In this document: one piece after another, positions 16,117 through 24,656 of the stretch
Position numbering within the stretch: the first letter of the stretch is position 1
How the letters are laid out: each line of letters begins with the position of its first letter
NCBI GenBank assembly: GCA_036377415.1
Contig: DASUYK010000135.1
Span: 1 to 61,125 of the forward strand
Direction of reading: 5' to 3'
Source: DASUPK01 sp036377415
Lineage (GTDB): Bacteria > Actinomycetota > Thermoleophilia > Solirubrobacterales > 70-9
DNA: 61,125 bases
Translations under genes and position numbers: made by a program
Notes under the pieces: model-generated
What the model saw: only the letters and a program-made list of their open reading frames with translations
Database searches by the model: none
What the model was told of the DNA's origin: nothing

Positions 16117-17607
16117 CTACGGCGCGGCCGGATTCGGCTTCGAGACCGAGATCTCGCCGACGACGACGAGGCGGTCCTCGTCGAACTGGTGGATGTCGTA
16201 GACGCCGCTGGTCGGCGCACCGCGGACGTCCATGTCGATCGGGCCGGAGGCGCCCGTGTAGTCGATGTCGTCGCCGCTCTCGAGCGCATCGATCGCCTCG
16301 GGCAGCTCCTGCCAGGTGAACTCCTCGCCGCCGGGCGCCGTGATGTCGATCAGGGACTCGGCGATCTCCTGGCCGTCGGTGGAGCCCGCCGCGACCGCGG
16401 CGAGGTAGCAGAGGATCGTCGCGTCGAATTCCTGGGCCGCGAAGGGTTCGAGCCGCACCCTGCTCGGCTCCGCGGTCTTGTACTCCCGCACGAACGCGGC
16501 GGAAGCCTCATCGCCCTTCGGTACTCCGGGCGCGAGCACACGCATGCCGTCGATCACGTCGGCGCCGACCTCGTCGATCAGCCCCGGGAGGACCAGCTGG
16601 TCGCCACCCCATGCCGCCGCGGGGTCCCAGCTGAAGCTCGAGCCGAGGGCACTCCCCAGATTGAGCAGCGTGGACGGGTCGACGATCAACACCACCGCGT
16701 CGGGCCCGCCACTCGTGATCTGACTCACCTGGGCGGAGTACACCGATGACGAACCGTCGAAGCCCGGGGAGAAGTCATCCGAGCTGGAGTCGAGCGGCGG
16801 CGGCGCGATCACCACCTGCCCACCGACGGTCCCTTCCTGATCCTGCCACGAGTCGATGAACCCCTCCGCGAGGGAGTCCCCGTAGGTGTCGTTGGTCGCG
16901 GCCACGTTCACCGTGTTGCCGTCGGCTCCGTCCAGGTCCCTGGAGATCGCCTTCGCGATCGCGGTCCCCTCCAGCGTGACGGGGAGCGCCGTGCTGTTGA
17001 CCAGGTCGCGGTCGCTGAGCTCGGCGACCTCGTCGCTCGTCGGCGTGGGCGAGATCTCGAGGACCTTGTTGGGAATCGCCACCTCCTTCGCAGTCTCCAG
17101 GAAGCTCTCGCTGGCCCAGGGCCCCGTGAGGCAGCTTGCGCCGTCGGCGCGGACGAGCGCGCTTGCGGCCCTGACGGCCGCATCCGGGTCCTCGCCCTCG
17201 GTCTCGTGAACGACGCTGACGTCGTGGTCGGCCCCGGCCTCGTCGATCGCCGAGTTGATCTGCTCGAGGGCGAGCTCCGAGGCCTTCTCGCCGGACGCGC
17301 CGAGCTCGTCGCCGCCGGGACCCGTTGGCTCCTCCGAGGCAGTCGTCTCCTCGCCGGTCGTCGTCTCCCCGTCGGTGGTCGTCTCCTCGTCGGTGGTCTC
17401 CTCGCCGGTCGTCGTCTCGCTCTCGGCATTCGCATCCGACCCGGCGGCACCGAAGCCGGGAAGCAGGTCCCCGATCACCAGGCTGAGCTGCTCCGAGCCG
17501 GGGCCGTCTCCTCCGCCGTCACCGTCTCCGCACGCGACGAGGCCCAGCGTCAGCGCCAGGCAGACGGCGGCGGCGATCGCTCCCCGGATGTTGGCCCGGC
17601 GGTTCAG
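16117..17607 (-). CDS. Branched-chain-type ABC substrate-binding lipoprotein, probable CTG start
   Basis: Type I periplasmic-binding fold (LivJ-like) of about 496 residues. The first in-frame GTG (17478) would remove the signal peptide. Reading upstream in the same frame gives a perfect lipoprotein signal from CTG 17607: MNRRANIRGAIAAAV, then a hydrophobic stretch and the lipobox LVAC (Cys26). No ATG, GTG or TTG lies in that stretch and a stop lies four codons before the CTG. The family's first strand (LSLVIGDLLP) is separated from its TGPGGDELGASG continuation by about 40 residues of Thr/Glu-rich repeats. No permease or ATPase genes adjoin, so the ligand is unknown. Confidence 0.85.
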   Translation of the reverse strand: MNRRANIRGAIAAAVCLALTLGLVACGDGDGGGDGPGSEQLSLVIGDLLPGFGAAGSDANAESETTTGEETTDEETTTDGETTTGEETTASEEPTGPGGDELGASGEKASELALEQINSAIDEAGADHDVSVVHETEGEDPDAAVRAASALVRADGASCLTGPWASESFLETAKEVAIPNKVLEISPTPTSDEVAELSDRDLVNSTALPVTLEGTAIAKAISRDLDGADGNTVNVAATNDTYGDSLAEGFIDSWQDQEGTVGGQVVIAPPPLDSSSDDFSPGFDGSSSVYSAQVSQITSGGPDAVVLIVDPSTLLNLGSALGSSFSWDPAAAWGGDQLVLPGLIDEVGADVIDGMRVLAPGVPKGDEASAAFVREYKTAEPSRVRLEPFAAQEFDATILCYLAAVAAGSTDGQEIAESLIDITAPGGEEFTWQELPEAIDALESGDDIDYTGASGPIDMDVRGAPTSGVYDIHQFDEDRLVVVGEISVSKPNPAAP

Positions 17608-17637
17608 GAACCGTATTCATACCCGGTGGCGGACAGG

Positions 17638-17643
17638 TAGGGT
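17638..17643 (+). promoter_or_regulatory. -10 element TAGGGT before the MaoC gene
   Basis: TAGGGT lies 9 nt before ATG 17653, with no ribosome site. It is divergent from the binding-protein gene, whose start is only 45 bp away. Confidence 0.5.
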
Positions 17644-17652
17644 CCGCCCGGG

Positions 17653-18117
17653 ATGGCCGTGGTCGTGGAAGGGATCGAGGGGCTGGGTGCGTTGAAGGGC
17701 GAGACGATCGGGCCCACCGAGTGGCGCGAGGTGACCCAGGAGGACATCGACGACTTCGCCCGGCTCTCGGGCGACGATCAGTGGATCCACGTCGACGTCG
17801 AGCGCGCGAAGAAGGAGAGCCCGTTCGGAACGACCGTCGCCCACGGCAACCTGACCCTGTCGATCATCGATGGGATCCGGCGCGAGCTGATCAGCTTCAG
17901 GGGTCTCAAGCTCGGCGTGAACTACGGCTGGAACCGGGTCCGCTTCCCCGCTCCCGTTCCGGCCGGGTCGCGAATCCGGGCCACCGCCGACGTAACCGAG
18001 ATCGAGGAGGTTGGCGGCGGCTGGTGGCAGGTCGTCACCCGGTTCACGGTGGAGGTGGAGGGCTCGGGCAAGCCCGCCTGCGTCGCCGACTCGGTGACCC
18101 GAGCCCTCCCCGCCTGA
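17653..18117 (+). CDS. MaoC-like (R)-enoyl-CoA hydratase
   Basis: 154 residues with a single hot-dog fold of the hydratase-2 type. The catalytic Asp/His pair is in SGDDQWIHVD (D41 and H46), followed by SPFGTTVAHGNLTLS. The family hydrates trans-2-enoyl-CoA to the (R)-3-hydroxy form. It is close to a crotonase gene (18600-19448) on the other strand, so both may act in acyl-CoA metabolism. Confidence 0.92.
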   Translation: MAVVVEGIEGLGALKGETIGPTEWREVTQEDIDDFARLSGDDQWIHVDVERAKKESPFGTTVAHGNLTLSIIDGIRRELISFRGLKLGVNYGWNRVRFPAPVPAGSRIRATADVTEIEEVGGGWWQVVTRFTVEVEGSGKPACVADSVTRALPA

Positions 18118-18124
18118 GTCGTCC

Positions 18125-18562
18125 CTACTTGACCGTCAGGGTGCCCTCCATTCCGCCCTCGCGGTGGCCCGGCACACTGCAGTAGAAGGTGTAGGTGCCC
18201 GGCTGGAGGTCGATCGTCGTCGAGGCGGTCCCGCCGGAGACGAGCTCGGTGCCGCCGAGCTCTTGCCCGGAGGAGTCCTCGACCGTGACGTCGTGCGAGA
18301 TCGACTGGGGGTTGTCGTAATTGATCGTCACGCCATCGGCCTTGGCGGTCACCTCGCTCTGATCGAAGGCGAGATCGCTGCCCGACGGGGAGCTGATCTC
18401 GACCGTCGAGCCCCCACCCGCCGCCCCGCCGGTGGTGGTCTCGGCTTGCGTCGTGGCCGCGGCAGTCGTGTCGCCGCCGTTATCGTCGTCGTCGTCGCCG
18501 CAGGCGGCCACGCCGAGGGCGGCCAGCGCGGTCACCGCGAGGATCGCGAAAGTCCTTCTCAT
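18125..18562 (-). CDS. Cupredoxin-like lipoprotein
   Basis: 145 residues. The signal peptide ends in the lipobox GVAAC (Cys21), followed by an Asp/Thr/Gly-rich linker to about residue 52. The C-terminal domain keeps the type-1 copper set H90 (ISHDV), C128, H133 and M138 (YCSVPGHREGGMEG). It is probably a membrane-anchored electron carrier or copper protein outside the cell. The ATG has a good ribosome site (AAGGAAGGTG). It lies 37 bp downstream of the crotonase gene, on the same strand. Confidence 0.9.
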   Translation of the reverse strand: MRRTFAILAVTALAALGVAACGDDDDDNGGDTTAAATTQAETTTGGAAGGGSTVEISSPSGSDLAFDQSEVTAKADGVTINYDNPQSISHDVTVEDSSGQELGGTELVSGGTASTTIDLQPGTYTFYCSVPGHREGGMEGTLTVK

Positions 18563-18599
18563 CCGATCACCTTCCTTCGTCGCCTGGGGTCGGTCAACT

Positions 18600-19448
18600 C
18601 TAATCGCCCTTGAACTCGGGCTGCTCGCCCGCGAGGAACGCCGTCACCCCGCGGCGCAGGTCCTCGGTGGCCATGCTGTCGGCGATCCCGTGCCGCTCGA
18701 GCTGCAGGTGCTCCGTGAGCGAGTGCTCGATGCTCTCGTGGAGGAGCGCCTTCGCCAGCCGCACGTAGTGGGGTGCCTTGGCGGCCAGCCTCTCCGCGTT
18801 TTCGCGCGCTCGGCCGAGGAGCTGATCCGCGGGAACCACCTCGCTCAGCAGGCCGGCGTCGAGCGCCGACTTCGCGTCGAGGTTCGGGTCGTTCAGCGCC
18901 AGCTCCAGCGCCTTCGCGGGGCCGACCACCCGCGGCAGGAAGTACGTCATGCCGCCGTCCGGTGACGCGCCGATCCTGCCGTAGGCGATGGCGAAAAAGG
19001 CGTCCTCCGACGCGATCCTGACGTCGGCGGAGAGCGCCAGCGACATCCCGGCGCCGGCGGCCGGGCCGTTGACCGCCGCGATCACCGGATACGGGAGTCG
19101 GCGGAAGTCGACGATCGCCTGGTGAAGGGTCTCGGCCCCGCGGCGGACCTCGGCGGGGAGATCGATGCTCTCATCCTCGACCCCACGCTGGAACCAGGTC
19201 ACGTCGCCGCCCGCGCAGAACGCCCGGCCGGCGCCGGTGACGATCAGCGCCCTGATCGGAGCGCGATCGGCCAGCCAGGAGGCGGCGATCGGCATCTCGG
19301 CGATCATCTCCGGGCTCATCGCATTCAGTGCCTCGGGCCTGTTCAAGGTGAGCGTGCCGATCGGCCCGTCCACCTCGATCTCGAGCGTCTCGAGCTCGGG
19401 GGGATCGCCGGTGAGCGGCGGGATCCCGGTTTCTGCGGCCTCTGCCAT
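18600..19448 (-). CDS. Enoyl-CoA hydratase/isomerase (PaaG-like crotonase)
   Basis: 282 residues of the crotonase fold: oxyanion-hole segments FCAGGDV and GPAAGAGMSLALSAD, and a GASPDGGMTYFLPR motif. The Glu of classical hydratases in the QPE position is missing, while the Asp in PDGG matches PaaG-type isomerases. An isomerase activity is therefore at least as likely as hydration. AGGAGG lies eight nt before the ATG. Divergent from uvrC. Confidence 0.9.
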   Translation of the reverse strand: MAEAAETGIPPLTGDPPELETLEIEVDGPIGTLTLNRPEALNAMSPEMIAEMPIAASWLADRAPIRALIVTGAGRAFCAGGDVTWFQRGVEDESIDLPAEVRRGAETLHQAIVDFRRLPYPVIAAVNGPAAGAGMSLALSADVRIASEDAFFAIAYGRIGASPDGGMTYFLPRVVGPAKALELALNDPNLDAKSALDAGLLSEVVPADQLLGRARENAERLAAKAPHYVRLAKALLHESIEHSLTEHLQLERHGIADSMATEDLRRGVTAFLAGEQPEFKGD

Positions 19449-19478
19449 CGTCGTTCCTCCTGGGCGCGGGGAGTGGGG

Positions 19479-19488
19479 ACCCTACCCT
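19479..19488. promoter_or_regulatory. Overlapping divergent -10 elements, crotonase and uvrC
   Basis: The minus-strand -10 TAGGGT (19484 to 19479) and the plus-strand -10 TACCCT (19483-19488) share one TA step. TACCCT lies 7 nt before uvrC GTG 19496. Only one strand can be melted by polymerase at a time, so the two genes may compete. Confidence 0.5.
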
Positions 19489-19495
19489 GTCGTTT

Positions 19496-21430
19496 GTGCC
19501 CAAGAGCAGCAATGATGCGAGGGCGCGCGCCGGCGCGACCCGTGATGTGTCGGACCAGCGCCGCGAGCTGCCCGATGCCCCGGGCGTCTACGTGTTCCGC
19601 GACCGGGCTGGGGATGCCCTCTACGTCGGCAAGGCGAACTCGATCCGGAAGCGGGTCGCGTCCCACTTCGCCGGGAAGGGCGGCGGGCGAGGTGCGGGGC
19701 TCGGCGGGACCGCGGAGCTGACCGACCGAACCGAGTCGATCGAGTTCCTCGTCACCCAGAACGAGGCGCAGGCGCTCCTCGCCGAGCAGAGCTTCATCAA
19801 GCGCTACCGCCCGCGCTTCAACATCCGGCTCCGCGACGACAAGAGCTATCCGTACGTCGGGGTGAGCCTCGACGAGGAGTTCCCACGCGTCTACTTCACC
19901 CGAGAGCGCCACCGTCCGAACCGCGCCTACTTCGGCCCCTTCTCCAGCGCGAAGCGCGTCCGCGAGACGCTCGATCTGCTGGGCAAGCTCTTCCAGTACC
20001 GGACCTGCGAGGGCCCGGAGCCCGGACGCCGATCGGGGGTGCCCTGCCTCGACTACTACATCAAGCGCTGCCAGGCCCCCTGCGTCGATTACATCGACCG
20101 GGATGAGTACCGGAGCAACATCGACAGGATCGTCGCCTTCCTCTCGGGCCGCTACAGGGAGATCGCCGACGACCTCGATCAGAAGATGCAGGAGGCGTCC
20201 GAGGGGCGGGACTTCGAGCGGGCGGCGCTCTTCCGTGATCGCCTGAATGCGGTCCGTGGGATGATGGAGCGGCGCGCCGTCGCCGGCGGCTCGCTCGGCA
20301 GTGCGGACATCATCGGGGTCGCGGTCGAGGCGAACGACGCGAACGCGCAGGTCTTTCAGGTCCGTGATGGCGTTCTCGCCGAGAGGCAGGGGTTCTACCT
20401 CGCCGGCGAGGACGGGGAGCCGGATCGCGTGCGCGACCCGGCCGAGATCGCGGAGACCTTCCTGCTCCAGTACTACGGAGCGGCCCCGGCCGTCCCCGGC
20501 CGGGTGATCGTCGGCCCCGAGCTCAGGGGGCGCACCGACGTCCTCGCCGAGGCGCTGAGCAGTCAGCGCGACTCCCAGGTGGAGGTCCGCGTCGCCTCGC
20601 GCGGCAACCTCCGCCAGCTCCGCGAGCTCGCCGAGAAGAACGCAAAGCTCGCTCTCGCCCAGGACAAGCTGCGCCGCGAGCACCGCCGCCAGCAGCGGGT
20701 CGAGTCGCTCTCGGCCCTCCAGGAGGCGCTCGGCCTGGAGCGCGTACCCGTGCGAATCGAGGGGTTTGACATCTCGAACCTGGGCGAGACGCACACGGTG
20801 GCATCGATGGTGGTCTTCGAGGGGGGCGCCCCGAAGAAGTCCGACTACCGCAAGTTCAACATCCGCGGCGAGAACGGACGGGGCCCAGACGACTTCGCGG
20901 CGATGCAGGAGGTCTTGGGCAGAAGGTTGGCTCGCTACGTCCAGCAGGCCGATATCTCGCCGCACGACTCGGACCGCGACGCGAGCTTCGCGTCGCTCCC
21001 CGACCTGATCGTGATCGACGGCGGCAAGGGCCAGCTCTCGGCCGGCCTGAAGTCGCTCGAGCCCCTGCTGGCGCGGGGGGTCGCGGTGGTCAGCCTCGCC
21101 AAGCGAATCGAGGAGGTGTTCGTCCCCGGCCGCTCGAAGCCGACCCTGCTGGAGCCGGGCTCGGACGCCCTGCGGATCCTGCAGCGGGTGCGCGACGAGG
21201 CCCACCGGTTCGCGATCACCTTCCACCGCAGCCGGCGGGATCGCGCGATGACCGCGTCCGTGCTCGACGGTGTTCGCGGCGTCGGGCCCGCCCGCAAACG
21301 CGCCTTGCTCAAGCACTTCGGCTCGCCCGACCGCCTCCTCACCGCGAGTCGAGAGGAGCTCGAGTCGGTGCCCGGCGTGCCCGGTAAGCTCGCTCGAGAG
21401 ATCCACCGCCAACTCCACAGAGCGGGATAG
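19496..21430 (+). CDS. uvrC: Excinuclease ABC subunit C
   Basis: 644 residues, full length. Order of domains: GIY-YIG nuclease (LPDAPGVYVFRDRAGDALYVGKA, residues 23-100), Cys cluster (CLDYYIKRCQAPCVDYI), UVR helix hairpin (DLDQKMQEASEGRDFERAALFRDRL), RNase H-like 5' nuclease (GFDISNLGETHTVASMVVF, VIDGGKGQL) and C-terminal helix-hairpin-helix pair (VRGVGPARKRALLKHFGS). It makes both incisions in nucleotide excision repair. Start GTG 19496 fits the leaderless -10. Confidence 0.97.
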   Translation: MPKSSNDARARAGATRDVSDQRRELPDAPGVYVFRDRAGDALYVGKANSIRKRVASHFAGKGGGRGAGLGGTAELTDRTESIEFLVTQNEAQALLAEQSFIKRYRPRFNIRLRDDKSYPYVGVSLDEEFPRVYFTRERHRPNRAYFGPFSSAKRVRETLDLLGKLFQYRTCEGPEPGRRSGVPCLDYYIKRCQAPCVDYIDRDEYRSNIDRIVAFLSGRYREIADDLDQKMQEASEGRDFERAALFRDRLNAVRGMMERRAVAGGSLGSADIIGVAVEANDANAQVFQVRDGVLAERQGFYLAGEDGEPDRVRDPAEIAETFLLQYYGAAPAVPGRVIVGPELRGRTDVLAEALSSQRDSQVEVRVASRGNLRQLRELAEKNAKLALAQDKLRREHRRQQRVESLSALQEALGLERVPVRIEGFDISNLGETHTVASMVVFEGGAPKKSDYRKFNIRGENGRGPDDFAAMQEVLGRRLARYVQQADISPHDSDRDASFASLPDLIVIDGGKGQLSAGLKSLEPLLARGVAVVSLAKRIEEVFVPGRSKPTLLEPGSDALRILQRVRDEAHRFAITFHRSRRDRAMTASVLDGVRGVGPARKRALLKHFGSPDRLLTASREELESVPGVPGKLAREIHRQLHRAG

Positions 21431-21438
21431 TCGATCCG

Positions 21439-22374
21439 ATGGCCAAAGAGGCGCCGATAGACGGAGACGGCTCCGGACCCAGCGAGCAGCGGGTCGAGCT
21501 GGTGGTGATCACGGGTCACTCGGGTGCCGGCAAGTCCGAGACGATCGCCGCGTTCGAGGACGGCGGCTATTTCTGCGTCGACAATCTCCCACCGCGGATG
21601 ATCGAGGCGCTCGGCGAGCTGTTCCGCCACGAGGGGAGCGGCGTCCAGCGCGCGGCGGTGGTCACCGACGTTCGCGGCGGCGAGTACTTCGAGGATCTCC
21701 TCGCCGTCCTCAACGAGCTTGACGCGAGCGGACTGGAGCTGAAGGTCCTCTTCCTGGAGGCCGAGGAGGAGACGCTCCTCCACCGCTACAAGGAGACCCG
21801 CCGCCGACACCCGCTCGCGCGCAGCGGCAGGATCGTCGACGGAATCCGTGAGGAGCGAACCCGGCTCGCCCCCCTGCGGGAGCGCGCCGACGTCGTGATC
21901 GATACCACCGGCCTCACCGGGGGTGCCCTGCGGCGGCGGATCGCCACCGAGCTGATCGGCCGGGATGCGCAGGAGAACCAGCTCGCGCTCACGATCCTCA
22001 CCTTCGGCTTCAAGAACGGACCGCCCTCGGACGCGGACCTGACCCTCGACGTGCGCTTCCTCCCCAACCCGCACTACGTCGACGAACTGCGCCCCCAGAC
22101 CGGCCTCGACGGGCCGGTCAAGGAGTACGTGGAGTCGGGAACCCAGGCGGGCGAGTTCTACGGGCGGCTGATGCCGCTGCTGGAGTTCCTGCTTCCCGCC
22201 TACGTCGCGGAGGGCAAGCAGCACCTGACGATCGCCGTGGGCTGCACCGGCGGGCGCCATCGCTCGGTCACCGTCGCCGACCGGATCGCGCGGGTGCTGG
22301 GCAGGCGGGACGACGTGAAGCTGCGCGTCGTCCACCGCGACGTGGAGCTCGAGTCGAGGGCCGCCGCCAGGTGA
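21439..22374 (+). CDS. rapZ: RapZ/YvcJ-family nucleotide-binding adapter protein
   Basis: 311 residues. Walker A is GHSGAGKS (26-33), followed by FEDGGYFCVDNLPP. The C-terminal domain carries GCTGGRHRSV, the glucosamine-6-phosphate-binding segment in RapZ. It follows uvrC by 8 bp, as in many Gram-positives, but the yvcK and whiA genes that normally come next are absent here. In E. coli RapZ controls GlmS through small RNAs; in actinobacteria its role is not settled. Confidence 0.95.
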   Translation: MAKEAPIDGDGSGPSEQRVELVVITGHSGAGKSETIAAFEDGGYFCVDNLPPRMIEALGELFRHEGSGVQRAAVVTDVRGGEYFEDLLAVLNELDASGLELKVLFLEAEEETLLHRYKETRRRHPLARSGRIVDGIREERTRLAPLRERADVVIDTTGLTGGALRRRIATELIGRDAQENQLALTILTFGFKNGPPSDADLTLDVRFLPNPHYVDELRPQTGLDGPVKEYVESGTQAGEFYGRLMPLLEFLLPAYVAEGKQHLTIAVGCTGGRHRSVTVADRIARVLGRRDDVKLRVVHRDVELESRAAAR

Positions 22375-22412
22375 GACCCGGCGGCGGTTCTTGTGGCCGC
22401 CCGGCATGTGAC

Positions 22413-22435
22413 GGGTCGCTCCTTGCGGAGCGCCC
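22413..22435 (+). terminator. Hairpin after rapZ
   Basis: CGCTCC, loop TTGC, GGAGCG, flanked by GGG and CCC that extend the stem past a bulge. There is no U-tract. It is a plausible terminator closing the uvrC-rapZ unit. Confidence 0.45.
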
Positions 22436-22452
22436 TCGCATATAGCCGTCCC

Positions 22453-22458
22453 TAAGAT
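22453..22458 (+). promoter_or_regulatory. -10 element TAAGAT before the ABC exporter operon
   Basis: TAAGAT lies 9 nt before ATG 22468 with no ribosome site between. The hairpin just upstream suggests that transcription starts afresh here. Confidence 0.55.
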
Positions 22459-22467
22459 CCGCGCCTC

Positions 22468-23373
22468 ATGCCCGAGCCGGTGATCAGCGCCGCGGGACTT
22501 CGCATGTCCTATGGAGACCTCGAGGCCGTCCGCGGGATCGACCTCGAGGTGCAGCCCGGCGAGATTTTCGCCTTCCTCGGTCCCAACGGGGCCGGGAAGA
22601 CGACCACCGTCGAGATCTTCGAGGGCTATCGAAGGCGAACCGGGGGAGAGGTCCGCGTGCTCGGAGTAGATCCACAGAAGGCGACCCGGCAATGGCGCCA
22701 GCGGGTGGGATTCGTCCTCCAGGAGTGCCGGCTCACGCCCGAGCTGACCGTTCGCGAGGCGATCGCGCAGTACGCGGGCTACTACTCGGCGCCCCGCGAC
22801 GTCGGCGAGACGATGAGTCTGGTCGGGCTCGATGAGAAGGCGGACGCCCGCACCTCCACCCTCTCGGGCGGCCAGCAGCGCCGCCTCGACGTCGCGCTCG
22901 CGTTGGTCGGCGACCCCGAGCTCCTCTTCCTCGACGAGCCGACCACCGGCTTCGATCCGTCGGCCCGCCGCCAGGCCTGGGACGTGATCGGCAGCATGCG
23001 GGAGCTCGGCAAGACGGTCTTCCTGACCACGCACTACATGGACGAGGCCCAGGTGCTCGCCGACCGCGCCGCGATCATCGTCGCGGGCGAGATCGTGGCG
23101 GAGGGAGACCCCGCCGAGCTTGGCTCCGACGGCGGGCCCGAGGCGGTGATCAGCTTCAGGTTGCCGAAGGGGCTCTCGCTCGCCGAGCTGCCCGCCCCCT
23201 TCTCGAGAGCGGCGAAACAGGGGGAGGCCCTGGTTTCCCATGCCAGTGGGGATCCGCTCGCGGACCTACGCGTCCTGATCGACTGGGCGCAGACGCGGCA
23301 CGTTGGCCTGCCCAGCCTCGAGGTCCGGCGGCCGAGCCTCGAAGACGTCTTTCTCGAGTTGACCCAGCGATGA
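22468..23373 (+). CDS. ABC exporter ATPase
   Basis: 301 residues. Walker A FLGPNGAGKTTT, Q-loop VGFVLQECRL, signature LSGGQQRRLDVAL, Walker B LLFLDEPTTGFD and switch His LTTHYMDEAQ are all present, followed by a ~90-residue C-terminal regulatory part. Its stop overlaps the permease start (ATGA at 23370). The pair occupies the place usually held by yvcK and whiA between rapZ and gap. Substrate unknown. Confidence 0.93.
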   Translation: MPEPVISAAGLRMSYGDLEAVRGIDLEVQPGEIFAFLGPNGAGKTTTVEIFEGYRRRTGGEVRVLGVDPQKATRQWRQRVGFVLQECRLTPELTVREAIAQYAGYYSAPRDVGETMSLVGLDEKADARTSTLSGGQQRRLDVALALVGDPELLFLDEPTTGFDPSARRQAWDVIGSMRELGKTVFLTTHYMDEAQVLADRAAIIVAGEIVAEGDPAELGSDGGPEAVISFRLPKGLSLAELPAPFSRAAKQGEALVSHASGDPLADLRVLIDWAQTRHVGLPSLEVRRPSLEDVFLELTQR

Positions 23374-24128
23374 ACCTCGTCCTCCACCAATTCCGCTTCG
23401 ACCAGAAGGTCTTCTGGCGTAACCCCGCCTCGGTCTTCTTCACTGTCCTCCTCCCCCTGATCTTCCTGTTCATCTTCGCGACGATCTTCGGAAACGAGGA
23501 GATCGAGGAGCGCGGGGTGCAGACGACCACCTACTACGTGCCGGCGATCATCTCGCTGGCCGTGATCTCCGCGACCACGGTCAGTCTCGCGATCAACCTG
23601 ACCGAGGACCGCGAGCGCGGGCTGCTCAAGCGGGTCCGCGGAACGCCCCTGCCCCCGACCGTCTTCGTGGCGGGGCGGGTCGGCAACGCGCTCGTGATCT
23701 CCGTCCTGATGGTGATCCTGGTCGCGATCCTCGGCCGGGTCGTCTACGACGTCTCGCTGCCGGACCAGACGATCCCGGCGGTGCTCGTCACCCTCGCGGT
23801 CGGGGCTTTCGCGTTCAGCTGCCTCGGGTTCGCCCTGACGGCGATGATCCCCTCCGAGGACGCCGCGCCGGCCGTAACCAACGCGATCATGCTGCCGCTC
23901 TACTTCGTGTCGGGTGTCTTCATCCCCGACAGCGAGATCCCCCCGGGGGTGCTTCAGGTAGCGGATGTCTTTCCGGTGCGCCACTTCTTCGAGGCGTTCT
24001 TCGCGGCCTGGGATCCGAACACCACCGGCTCGGGCTTGGAGCTGGGACACCTGGCGATCGTGGCGGGGTGGGGGGTGCTCGGCCTCCTTCTCGCCCTCCG
24101 GTTCTTCCGTTGGGAGCCCCGCCGCTAG
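23370..24128 (+). CDS. ABC-2 type exporter permease
   Basis: 252 residues with about six membrane helices and an ABC-2 fold: an amphipathic start (LVLHQFRFDQKVFWRNPASVFF), TEDRERGLLKRVRGTPLPP before the third helix, and a conserved FVSGVFIPDSEIPPGVLQVADVFPVRH-type loop near residue 180. It forms the exporter with the ATPase just upstream. Confidence 0.92.
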   Translation: MNLVLHQFRFDQKVFWRNPASVFFTVLLPLIFLFIFATIFGNEEIEERGVQTTTYYVPAIISLAVISATTVSLAINLTEDRERGLLKRVRGTPLPPTVFVAGRVGNALVISVLMVILVAILGRVVYDVSLPDQTIPAVLVTLAVGAFAFSCLGFALTAMIPSEDAAPAVTNAIMLPLYFVSGVFIPDSEIPPGVLQVADVFPVRHFFEAFFAAWDPNTTGSGLELGHLAIVAGWGVLGLLLALRFFRWEPRR

Positions 24129-24204
24129 TACCGTGCGCGGCCCCCATGTAAGGTGCGGTTCCGGTCGGACCCGACTCGCTCCATCCCTTGACTCACTCAC
24201 ACCG

Positions 24205-24567
24205 ATGCTCCACTACGCAGCCGTAAACGTCTCAGACCTCGAGCGCAGCGGGGAGTTCTACGACTCGATCCTCGCTCCACTCGGCTGGCGTCGCCAGCAG
24301 GCGCCCGCCAACTCCGTCAGCTGGGGGCTGGTCAAGGCCGAGTTCTTCATCAGCCAGGACGACTCGCAGCGGCCCGGCTACGGGCTGATCTCGTTCCCGG
24401 CGAAGAGCATCCCCGCGGTCAAGGCCTCGTTCGAGTCGGGCACGCAGCATGGCGGCGAGGCGGTGGCGGAGCCGGGCGCGGCGCCCGCCTTCGGCCCCGG
24501 CAACTACTGCTGTCGCCTCAACGACCCCGACGGGTACCTGGTCGAGGTCTGCGTCGCCCACAACTAG
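24205..24567 (+). CDS. Glyoxalase/VOC-superfamily protein
   Basis: 120 residues from ATG 24205. Two beta-alpha-beta-beta-beta units typical of the vicinal-oxygen-chelate fold can be followed: MLHYAAVNVSDLERSGEFYD at the start and NYCCRLNDPDGYLVEVC at the end, where His3 and the Glu in LVEV would be metal ligands. Substrate cannot be named. No ribosome site is evident. It lies alone between the exporter and gap. Confidence 0.82.
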   Translation: MLHYAAVNVSDLERSGEFYDSILAPLGWRRQQAPANSVSWGLVKAEFFISQDDSQRPGYGLISFPAKSIPAVKASFESGTQHGGEAVAEPGAAPAFGPGNYCCRLNDPDGYLVEVCVAHN

Positions 24568-24656
24568 ATCTGGGTGGTCTCCACGGGCCCGCCCGAGCCG
24601 CTGAGCGGTAGTTTGAGTGGGTAGAAAAGACCCTCTCATCCCCAGGAGGACCTCAA

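Noticed and set aside
17335..17420. Tandem GTCGTCTCC-type repeats resembling a CRISPR or minisatellite locus
   Set aside because: Units are short, imperfect and in frame, encoding Thr/Glu repeats of the binding protein; there are no spacers and no cas genes.
20935..23241. Minus-strand open frame of about 770 codons across uvrC, rapZ and an ABC ATPase
   Set aside because: It spans three conserved plus-strand genes and has no recognisable protein family.
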